Translations under genes and position numbers: made by a program | Source of the DNA: Glandiceps talaboti | Lineage: Eukaryota; Hemichordata; Enteropneusta; Spengelidae | Assembly (NCBI RefSeq): GCF_964340395.1 | Contig: NC_135561.1 | Coordinates: 2,040,001 to 2,095,000, forward strand | Reading direction: 5' to 3' | DNA: 55,000 nucleotides | In this document: piece after piece, positions 12,330 through 24,500 of the stretch | How the letters are laid out: every line of letters begins with the position of its first letter | Numbering within the stretch: the first letter of the stretch is position 1 | The notes under the pieces: generated by a model | Told to the model about the DNA's origin: nothing | Seen by the model: only the letters and a program-made list of their open reading frames with translations | Database searches by the model: none

Positions 12330-15300
12330 GCATGGCACTCAGCATTATCACCGTATTTAAAAATGTTCTATGGAAGCAAATGTGTTCCTTTTTTGCAAAT
12401 TTTCTCATACAAGACGTGTTCAAATGAGAAACCAAGCAATAAATGTGTTGTTTGCAGATGATGAAATGACTTCAGTACATATACAATAAACCTGTGTAAT
12501 CATCCGTAGTTTCATTGAGAGGCTGACTTCCTGTAACCATAGCAACCTACTTACCGGAGAACCTTTGCCTAGATTGCCTGAACCTTTATCATTGACATGT
12601 GATTTAGACTGTTTTGAGCGTTGTTCCTGCTTTATACTCTCTCGCTCTTCTTCTGGAAGATTCTAAAAAGGGGAAAAAAGAATTGGGATGAATAAATGCA
12701 TACAATTCCAATTTATTCGTTTGTTCATTCATTCCTTTATAGGTTCACCTGTTGGGGGGGGGGGGGACAGCATAAGGGGGAAGGGGAGATGATGCTTTAA
12801 TCAGTCTTTTTGCTTAGGGTGGTAAGGACATAAAATCTAACAGGTTCCAGTCATTTTACTGGAGTTTCCAAACAAATTACGGTAGATTATATGGAAACCA
12901 TGCCCATTTTTACCTCTTCTATTTACCAGTATTATCCAACCTTATTACATTACAAGTGGTATTCATAGTGCGTCTTATTCTCTCTATTTTTCAACACTTG
13001 ACTGATATTTAGTCATCCTAGCAGGCTATTTTTTTCCTTCACTTTTCTGTCAAGTCTTTCTCAGAATACCATTAAGGACGGCACAAATTATTCTGATAAT
13101 GTACAATTTACTTTGCTACAGCTGAAGTAACATGTTTTATTTACAATGCATTTACCACTCAAGACTCTCTTTAAACCAAGTTTCTAGTTCTTCTTGATAT
13201 GGTGATTTATTTGACAGCTTTAAGACTTGGTGTAATTTGAGTAAAAACCTACATCACAATTACGTCATCTACAAAATGTACATAGTGCATTATTCAGTGG
13301 TGCAATAAAAGTCAGATGGTTTATTTTCCAAGAGTTCTGAATTTATATAGTTCATCAAAATATTAATCTTTTCAAAATTTCAATCCGAGCAGCATTTGTT
13401 TTCTCCAAAGATACACATATTTAAATATTTCATAAAAATTGTTTTTTTTCCTGAAATTTTAATTCTGAGCATAATTTCTCAAACGATGCACATATAAATG
13501 TAATTTTTTGGAAATTTCAATTTGAGCAGCATTTGTTTTCTCCAAAATTAAGAGTGACACAAGAAATGTGCATACTAGACTAATATAGTGAATCATTATT
13601 TTGTCTCAAAATTAACATGCTTACACAATAATCTTTGCAATGACTCTCTGAGAAGTATTCAAGTCCTATTTTACACTTTTCTTAGAAAATATTAAAGTGA
13701 CATAGTCTGCAACTAGTAAGTATTTTTTTGTCATTTTTGTTTCCAAATAAAAGGCTACTTATATTTCCCATTCACCATAACTTGTCTAAAAACTAGCAGC
13801 CACTGACAAAACTCACACCGTATAAACTGCTGTGATACTTTAGTTTAATATATAAGAATTATTTTTTTTAATATATATATATTATGAGAATACAGTATCA
13901 CAGCAGTTAATATGATGGGAGTTTTACCAGTGACTACAAGTCATTGTAGGGTACAAAAATAACAAAAAATACTTAAAAGTTGCAGACCATGTCCCTTTAA
14001 CTATCTTTTTATTTTGAATTTTACATCCGCTGTCCTGTGCACACTTTTCCTTTTGATGTTTCTAAACAAATTATTTTGTATATGATTGCAAATACCAGCA
14101 TGAACTGATGCATAGAAAGTAATTGGACTTAAATTTTCAATTTTGAAAGATTTGAGCAGTAGAATCCTTTTATGTTCAACACATCAGAGATGAAAACAAG
14201 CATGTATTTGGTCCATTCAATCAAACATCAACAATACCAAGTGAATAGAAAACCTTAACAAAGGAGAACCATTAAACACACTTTCAGTAAAGCAACACAA
14301 TTATATAAAATTGATTTCTCTTTTTAACTTCTGACAATATGCGAGGTGCTCTCTCTTTAGTTAGATCAATCTAGCCGAGAGCAAAAAGAAATAACATCAT
14401 ACCATACATGTAAGACTCTAAAATCACTAATACTCAAGGAATTAACAATCACTTGCATGTTGATAATCTTCATGGCCTGGGTATGGGTTTGCAGACTGAG
14501 ATTGTATGGCAGAAGGGCCCAATGCCATACTACTGAGGTTCGCAAAACCCATACCCAGGCCGTAAATATTTTATTATACACCTTATGTATTAAACTGGCA
14601 TGTAAACATCATTTGAATCACATAACCACATATAAGGTGAAAAATTGTGTTATACGCAAAATGAAGAGTAAGAAAAATATCAAACCCAGATTACTGGAGT
14701 GAATGGATAGAGATGCGTGCATGTCACTTGCCATATTTGGGCAAAGTGTGCCAGGGTATGATACGGAAAATTATTTCACTGGTGCGATGCACGCACTTGC
14801 CTTCGAATTACATTGAAAGCAATACTGAGTATCTGATAATAACCACATACATTTTGTATTTCATCTTTGGCAAGCTACAAAGATATTTATGAGAGCAATA
14901 TTGTAATAAAATTTATGATTATAGATTTATGTTTATTTATGATTTTAGATTTATGTTCGATTCACTACGGTATTACAAATGAAATTTTGACAGCAGGATA
15001 CAATAAATAGATGACAGTTTGGTGCAGGAAGTTATTTGATCCAGTAAATCTTATGGAAATTTACATCAATCTCTTAATGAAACTGCAGCATTAATTAAGG
15101 ATTTCATTTCGCACTCATTAGAATACTAGTACTGCCAGCATAGTCAACATGTGGTTTCTTGGCTATTAATTGCTAGTTTTACAATAAAGGCAAATGAATG
15201 TAACTAAATGTGGTAATTTCTGTTATAGCAGATTTCAAAATATTGTTCAGCGACTCTGTTTGATACAATCATGTAGAAATAAATAAGATACTAGACATGC

Positions 15301-18300
15301 TACACTTTATTAAGATATATAGCGTAATGAGGTGAGATCCTAAGTCTTTGTGGGATTACAAAATACCATCAATGGCTCTGTTTGATGCAATCACGTAGAA
15401 ATAAATAAAAAAAGTACACATGCTGTTTAAACAAGATTGCAATTCATTGCTACATTTAGTCTAAATTTATTAAACCATTCAAATCAACGTACCGCAACAA
15501 AACCCAGACATGTATCTGAGATTTTCAGAGATAATACTTTTGTAAGGAATTCTAGAATTGTGGAGGTATAACAATTTTCCCATAAAACCAATGGGACAGG
15601 GTGGATAAAAACTACTTACCTCTAAATATTCATCATATTTTACAGTATAGAGTTGTTTGGCCTGAAAGAAATTAAAAAATATCATAATCATTAATAATTG
15701 TCAGCTGGTATGATTAACACGAGGCTGAAACAGAAATTGTCCCAATGTTAATGTCATAATATTCTAGTAAGTTTGATGTATTTATGACAAAAATTCAACC
15801 AGTCTCGTTTCTGAATACTTCAACACATACAAGCAGGTATGTAGCTAATTTTAAAAGTATTAGGTAAAACGTGAAAAGTAGGCAGTAATATCTAGGAATA
15901 AAACTCATAAATCTGTCCCAGTGATGGAAATATACTGGTTGAAATAAAAATTCCTAAAAAAGTAGCCGGCAAAACACTGCAGAGTAGTCGTTTTTTTTAC
16001 TGTCTACCAGTCATCATCTACATCCCTGCTTGGTACAAACAACCGAAATGAATTCTCAGCTCTGAAATTCTGATAGTTTTAACAGTGGCATTTTACATGC
16101 GATTAATACATACTCAGCGGCGCAAGCAGCAAATTTCAACTCGGTAGAAACTTTGTTGATGCTAATTTCCTGAGTACAAAATCACTAATCAACATAGAAG
16201 GAGTTCTTCAACTTAAAATTGAATATTTCCAGACTAGTTTTATCAATCATATACAGTGATTACAAGCTAGACATCAGGATATGGTGTTAACATTGACACA
16301 AATCTGCACTAGTATGGGAATTTAGTACTTTTAGGATATCCACACGTCATGACGTCAATTGATTTGTAGCAAGTTTGGTTCTACGTTTTGACTTTTTCAA
16401 CTCTCTGAAAATTACAATAAAGCTGTAGAATACTCTTGGCGGTTACATACAAATTCCCATTGGAAGAAATTTTGATAAAACGCTACTGAAATCACAGTTA
16501 CACGTAAGATTACAAAGTATATAATTTTCACCATGAGAATCATAGTTACAACATTTAAAAACTTTAAAAAAAATATATTACCTGATATTTTGAGGAGTAA
16601 ATTTACTAAAATACCCGTACAAAAAACTGCAATGTCATTCTCAGATCTCTATGCAACCAGTCAGCATCACAACGTTTAACTAAATTATTCTAATAACTTA
16701 CTGCCTTTTATCCAATATTGAACATCTACCTTCCCAGAATGCATCTGGTGTTAAGTGTTGACTCTACATGCCAATATTGGCAAGCATTTTGTAATAAGAC
16801 CCTTTTTTCTTTCAACATTGCAAAAGTCAAATGATCACCCACAGAGACATTGAATACAGACTACACATAGATGTCAAGAAACTGACCTTAAGCCATCAAT
16901 ATATGCAAAGATGAATCAGAAAAAAATGGTTTGATTTGGTTAATCCCACCTTATATGGACCTCACACTAACTAGATCATATCGAGGTAATTTTGCAAGAA
17001 CCTGTAACTGTCCAACTATGAATAATGTTTGTTTAAAGAAAACCTTTTAAACAGTCATCTACCAGTCGTCACTTCAGCTAACTGTTCCTTTCATGGCCAA
17101 TTTACTGTATCATATTAAATCATTGGTTTGAATTTCAACCAATTTTATTCCCTCACAAGTGATTATTTCTTAATTTGTATTGACACATGTTACTATAGCA
17201 ACATGCAGTGATATCATACTCAAATTAAATTTTCATCAGCTTTATAAGTAGTATTTGGTTGCTATGGTGACTCAGTAAGAGGTCATACAGCCATCTTTAG
17301 TTACAGAGCCTATTTGTCAATGTACAGGTAAATGTTATTGCATACATGTTTGAGGACAGTATTAGGGAGCTTTATGACTTAAGAGTCTGTATGTCTCAAT
17401 CAGAGGCAATGATGTCAAGAACTTTACAATTTGACAATTCCCAACATTCTTTCTGAATGTCAAGTGTTTTATTGTTTTGTTAGTAATTCATAACCTCCAT
17501 GGCTAGAGGGAGAAATTTACTGAAATCAAAATAGCTACCTTTGCTATACATCAATATTTTTATTGAAAATTACTATTCACAAAATAAAAACATTTTTAAA
17601 GTGCATCTAAAACTTTCATCACCATCATCAGATGTGTACTACAATATAGTTTTGTCACAAATAATAAGTTTGAGACAGACAGCTAGGATCTCAATGAATG
17701 CACGGATGCTGACGAGACATCAACGAAAACTTGGAATTCATTTCCAAGTAATTTTTTGACTGTTAGTAGAAATTTTCAATGATAAGTATGTATGAACACC
17801 AAGTCCATGAACATTCATTCTTGAACAAACTTTTTCATTATATCGATCAAATTGATACATCAATCCATCCATGGGACGGAGGGAGGGAGGGAGGGAGGGG
17901 TGTGGGTGGAGTGTGAAATTTCATGAGAACCAAGATTTTGGTAGTATTTGCACAGTGAATCACAAATTTAAATTTTCCAACTATAAATTTTCTTATCCTA
18001 ATCAAATTCTTGAATATAGAACTCAAAATATTCCATTATAGACTAAAAACTACACTTGCTATAACTGGGGTAGTAATTTTATGATCTGACAACCAGCAAT
18101 ATATTCACTGAAATCTGTTAAAATACCAAGAATAAGACATTGTACATGTAAATTAGAAGTCTATTTTATCTAAGTAGTATAGTTATAAGATGAAATTGCG
18201 ATTCATTTAGGGCGCACATTTTTAGGTGTCGATTTACAAGATATTTTGTTAATTTTTTATAAATTTGCATATAAATGATCACCAGCTACCTAATTTGCAT

Positions 18301-21300
18301 ATTATTGTATTTTCACTGAATTTGCATATAAGAGCACACTTCTTTACACAATGGCCACTTTTGTTTGGTTTGCATACTTATTATCAACTGTACAACATTT
18401 GCATAAATATGACAAAGACACTGTTATTAGCATATTGTATCACGACTTGGAAATTTGAACTCATTCGATAAATTTAATCAATGCATATTAATGCTGGAAG
18501 CCTGCAATAAATCTGATAAATAATCCATTGACACATTAACAAGATTGTTGTAATTTTAATCAAAACACTTTCATTATGATTGATTACTATAATTTGACCT
18601 GTCACATGAAATATAACGACAACAAATCAAGATCTCTCAAAAATCAGGTTTGACCTATACATATTCATCTGATGTATTGAAGATTGGCTTTAATTTGGCT
18701 TTTAATTTTAATTTGCAATTTTTCATTAAAAAGTAATGACGAAGTCGGATGTGTCAAACTGGATGTGACAACTTTCCAATGAAAACCAACGTATATATCA
18801 ACAATAAAGTTCATTAAAGAGGCAATATGGATGAAAAATGGGTAATTTTTTTGGATTTTTTTAATTTACAAAATAACCTTACTATATTTTTAGTACCCTC
18901 CCATGCAAGCCTTGGCAATCATGGCCCAATATATCTATGTTATCAATATTGTGGACACATGTCAAATTAGTTAAAGTACATGGCTAAGGCTAAGATCATA
19001 ACATGTTTGTTGGACATGGGGCACCATCAAATTAAAATCTGGACCATATGGAAAGCTAGTATTCAGAACAGACTGATTTTTTCAAATAAATGACGTCAGT
19101 CAACCATAAATAATTTCAAATACTTACACCCATTTTTATTTTTGATATGAATTTACACAGTAGTTAGACATGGCCATCAAACATCTTGGCGATTTAATAA
19201 TTCATTATTCATAAACTATGTTTGCTTGTCACCCTAAATATCACTTAACCGTGACCATTTGCCTTGCCTAATGTTTAACCTAGATATAAAGTAAACATCC
19301 CAAACCACTTGTATGCAAGGGGTTGATGTATTCCGATTTATCATTCATTCATTTGTTTTAGCACCAAATACTTATTGCAGAAAATCCAATGAAGAAATGT
19401 AGTTTTCTTAAACGGATGCAATAAAAGATTCTATTCTATTCACAATATAATACTTCACCTTTTAATATCACTGAAGTTGACAATGGACATCAAGTGTTTA
19501 TGATATGGCTTGATTTATCATCATAATTCATTAGTATAATATATGTTTGTATTTCTAGGCCACCGGCCAATATTCAAAGTTTACAAATATGGTAGCGAAA
19601 AATACCTTTCTGTCAAACACAGAGCAAAAGTGACAACAAATATATTACATAGTATTTACTTAAGAAGTTCTTATCTCCATAGATTTATTATATACATATT
19701 TGTGTGACCCAGGTTCTTAGAACCTTGTAGTAGTAGTGTTGTTAATTTATATTAGTATTGTGGTTAATGGCAATTAAAGTAGCTAGGTAAATGCTGGTAA
19801 AATTGTTTCCAAAGTATTTTACCAGCATTTCTCATCAAAATTATGGTATAAGGTATAGAAATCCATTCAAGTCTGACCAGATTCCCCCTCCTCTTCCCTC
19901 CCCTGTTACTGAGATCCTCCACTAAAATTACATGTATGCAGTACAGTACAAAAAGTATGGCAAGCTGTAAAAATAACCCAAATTACCTCATTTTCCTCTA
20001 TTTCAACTGGGGTTCCTAAACTTTGGCAAAAACATTGTTCATGAATTTGCTTGATGAAAAGTATAAATCTGATATCAAAAGTATCAATATCTACACAAAG
20101 AACTGACTTATTGCTAGTAAAACACTCAACTGGTTAAATATGCATGAACCAATCAGCCATGAAAAACAAATTATGCAAATTAGCAGACATCATGACCAAC
20201 TGGATCTCCCCCCCCCTTCCCCCATATGTAAATAAGTCAGCTCACCTGGTTACATTTGACTTGGTAGGAGTCCTTCTCTTGTTGTGTCATAGTTTTCCAT
20301 CTTTTACTACACTCTGCCATCCTCTCCTGACTAGGTATATGGGATAGATCATTCTGCATTAGAATACTGCAGAATAAACTGTAGCCACTCCTATTAGGGA
20401 GAAACATAAAATATGAATTATTTGAAGCTGCACTAGCTGCAACCGGAATATTTTTGGAAACTGTTGTGTTTGATATAATGATTTAATCATTATGTACACC
20501 TTGAACAGTATTGTCTATGGGTAAATATATTTGTGTAGCAGCAGTAGTACACATTAGATTGTGCAATATATCCAATCAAATTGTCTGGATTTAAGTGCTC
20601 AGGTTTTTGAAAGTAGCTGGAGTTATTTGTTATGTACATTTCCACAGGGTTGCTATGCTGGTAATCTGCAAAGTTCCTGGGTTTGATTCATTGGTCTTTG
20701 TGGTGTGAGATATGTGCCATGATGTATATAGCTGATTTCAGGTCCCAAGCATCTTTAAACAAGAATATGAGACAATGTTTTCCATACATCTAAGTTTCTA
20801 TGTATTGGTAGTCATATTCCCAATGCTTAATTCTACTTACCCTGGTGGTTTATCAGGTTTCATAATCCCAATGCTTAATTCTACTTACCCTGGTGGTTTA
20901 TCGGGTTTGCCTAAGGCTCTGTCTTTTATTTTTAGTTCTTCCTTAGTAAGTATAGACTTCAGTGGTCTGGGTTCATACTCTGGATGTGTGCGCTGATAAT
21001 CAGCAAGCTCTCTCTGTATGATAAAAAAATAATGCCAATGGCATTGTAGTACAACTGTATAGTTTGCGTTATTTTTTGTGTATGTTTTTTTTTGTATATG
21101 TTCCAGGTTTTGGAGACTGAAGAGGAACTGAAATCCTAATCAGAACTATGGGCCTAGTGTTTAATATTGGCTGTTTGGTCACTATGGGTGCATCAATCTA
21201 AACCAGCAAAACACTGGAGAAGAGAGACACAAACCAAGGATGACGAACCTTGCACACACGTGACTAACAGCCTTGGTAAATTTTGTGTTGATTTTGCCTT

Positions 21301-21542
21301 CAGACTTACAGCAACAGCTGTACAGATGTCAAGATTTGGAAGAAGAACTTTCTTATCTTATGAATAATAAATTTGCACATGACTGTCGTCCTTCATTACA
21401 AATTCTCCCTCATGAACTCATACCCCCATCTTCTATTTCTTTTTTATTTCAAAAACATATCATATATACATACATACATACATACATACATACATACATA
21501 CATACATACATACATACATACATACATACATACATACATGAT

Positions 21543-21573
<31 letters not shown>

Positions 21574-24500
21574 TACATACATACATACGTAGATCCATAC
21601 ATGCATATGTACCACCCATACTTGTGCATGCACACACATGCACACACACACATACATACATGCACACACAACCACAGATACTATCTTATCCCCTTTACTC
21701 TTCCCAACTGGTCTCTTTGTGCCTCTCTGTTTAATTGGCAGTGTAGCTTGATTAATAGTTAACAACTGAAACTATTGATTCTTACCATGTATCGCTTACA
21801 GTCATCCAGAGAAGCCTTAATGTAAGGTAGTTTTTTCTTATCTGTCTGGTTCTTCCATTGCGCTTTCAACTGGTCTTCTGCTTGCTTCTTATCAAGCTAA
21901 AAACACAACGATACATCTGGTGAGCTTAATTTAGCAAAAGCTGTCACTCAGTGGTAAGTTGTAAATTGCAAACACATTAGTTCATAGTACCAGTAACTAT
22001 ATTCATACTTTACACTGGCAAACTATGGTTAGTTGTAATTATTGAAGATCACTGCCACTTTATAGTGAAAATGTATTCAAACATCGTCAAGTCATGGATT
22101 GTTGTAACTAGCAAACACTGCCACCTAGTGGTCAATTATAACACACAGCAAGCTTACCTGTGCATTGGTCTTCCTTAAATGGTCCCTCTTTGCATTAAGG
22201 TATGCTTGTAGTGGTGTGTATGGTCTTCTTACTGGATCTGTTGATTTTTTTTCTCGGCTTGTTGGAGTCGCATATTCAGGGTGATCTTGCCTGTATTGGT
22301 AACCAAAAAACAAAGAATTAGAGTTTGCACTGAAATCTTGGAATCTTGGAGATAGAGAGCAGATGAAAAGTGGAGACATTTACAGTTTCGTGTACTTCAG
22401 CTAGGAACAGTCACATAAACTTAAAAAAAAGATAGAAAACTTAATTTAACTACCAGAAATTTGCCAGTAAGATAAACTAAGATAGAATATTGGAAATACT
22501 CAAAAGAAATTACATTGTAATCTTGTTGTAATATTAATTAGGATTACTAGGAAACTTTTAAGTGGTTATATGGATGAGGATTAGGTATTTATTTTATTTT
22601 GTTTATAAAATAATTTTATCATGGCTTCCTACTTCTAAAATGAATGTGAAATAACATAGGTAAAGTCTGTATTTGTGACTCAATAAATTGCACAAGATTA
22701 AGTAAAATTTTTGTTTTTGTATGTACAATAACAAACATTTTACACATGTTTTAGATTTTTGCAATTTGTTGAGTTACAAACACAGACTTGGTGATGTTGT
22801 TTCACATTGATTTTACTAGTACGAAGCCATGATAAAATTGTTGAATAAATTAGAAATCAAAAGTAATATCCAATCCTAGTCAATATGGCCACTTTTAAAT
22901 AAATTTGGAAAGTTTATAATCCATTGTCAAAATAATAATAATAATAATAAGATGATTTGTAATGCGCCTCATCTCCGAAGAGCTCGAAGCGCAGAGGAAG
23001 AGTGGATACAGAAATAGTTAATGGAAATGTGAATTCAAGGTAATGTGTATTAAAGATAAAATTAAAAAGGATCGTTAGAGTTTTGGTAAACTTACAGAAA
23101 TTTGTCATGTTGTTTGTGATATTCTTTCATTTCATCCTCATACTTCTTGATGTATTTTCCCTACAACAGAAAACAAGAAAAGGTCAAGATACATTTCAGT
23201 CACATCAAAGTTATTGCAACAAGTTCACAAACTATACCCTGGGGTAGGCTCACTGAGGAACACACTTGTCAGTCATTTTGCAATGTGTGTACATACAAAA
23301 TATGTATTTAGACCTTAGTATTATGCAAAGATTATGCAACATCACTAGCCCTGCAGCTTCATATGCAAATTAATGGCAAACTAATTCTCGGTAGTTTCAT
23401 CATTTTTGGCCCTTACAATACATATTATGTAGCACAAGACTAAGTTGTAAATTTAAAAAAAAATGATTGCATAATAAATTTCTGCTAATGAGGTAAATTT
23501 GAGATGTCATTAGTCTTCCTGATTTGTGCACTCATGTACATACATATACTAGAGACGTCAGCTAACTGGTCTGTTATTCTAGGTGCTAACATATTACATG
23601 TACATGCACACTGTCACCTATACCACAAAACTGCCAACAAACATGCTGTTGTTCAGCTCGCCCCTGATGACCACCATGGGTTACAATGGTTGTGCAACTT
23701 ACATCCATGCAAGGTTACACCACTACTTGTCAAACACTGTTTAAAATCATTTTCAATACATACATAAAATTGGAATGTCACAACAAGAGTTATAAGTTTC
23801 ATGAAAACATGGAATAAAAACCAGTGAATCATTTTAAAATTAGGAACCCCTCACACCCTATTGAAATAAATGGATTCAATACACACAACGACACGGATCT
23901 TTCTATCAAATTGTATAAATTATTATTACGGATGTTTAATAAAAAAAGTTTCCTGCACAAATTGTTCCAGGTTTTGGAGACTGAAGAGGAACTGAAATCC
24001 TAATCAGAACTATGGGCCTAGTGTTTAATATTGGCTGTTTGGTCACTATGGGTGCATCAATCTAAACCAGCAAAACACTGGAGAAGAGAGACACAAACCA
24101 AGGATGACGAACCTTGCACACACATGACTAACAGCCTGGATATAAAGGTTGAAATGTTTGTGGATCTAAGTGGGTTATGAAATCTATACATCTCGAAAAA
24201 GAAAATGACACTTTGTGTTGTGCACATGTTGAGATTTACGTAATATTTACTTTATATCATTGATACTTAAGACTGTAATGTTCCTTTGATAAACATATCT
24301 GATGAACTCTTTCCTCTATCCCATCGCTTTCAATTATCCAAAATAATATAATTACAGTTGCCCTAGCAAACAAAACAAACACCAAGAATCTAACGAATGA
24401 CACAAATCAACACTAGGGGGCAGTATTTCAAAACTCAACTATAGGGGGCAGTATTACTTAAGAACCAACTGACCTTTTTCTTTTCATTTAAATTTTTATA

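Larger units (their letters stand above)
12663..15619 (-). other. UBTF intron 11 (2.96 kb)
   Basis: AT-rich intron. It contains a poly-G run near 12755, a degenerate ~70-bp repeat (13370-13555, motif GAGCAGCATTTGTTTTCTCC twice), a foldback element (13692-14000) and a short hairpin (14474-14561). I see no extra exon that keeps the frame. Confidence 0.7.
15662..20245 (-). other. UBTF intron 10 (4.6 kb)
   Basis: The longest UBTF intron apart from intron 1 of similar size. It contains two RFX-type X-box palindromes (17189-17202 and 17258-17271), a G-rich run (17877-17900), a dispersed repeat copy (~18050-18210), a cluster of octamer motifs (18263-18404) and a retroelement-like tail (~19310-19440). 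No additional frame-keeping exon was found. Confidence 0.7.
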
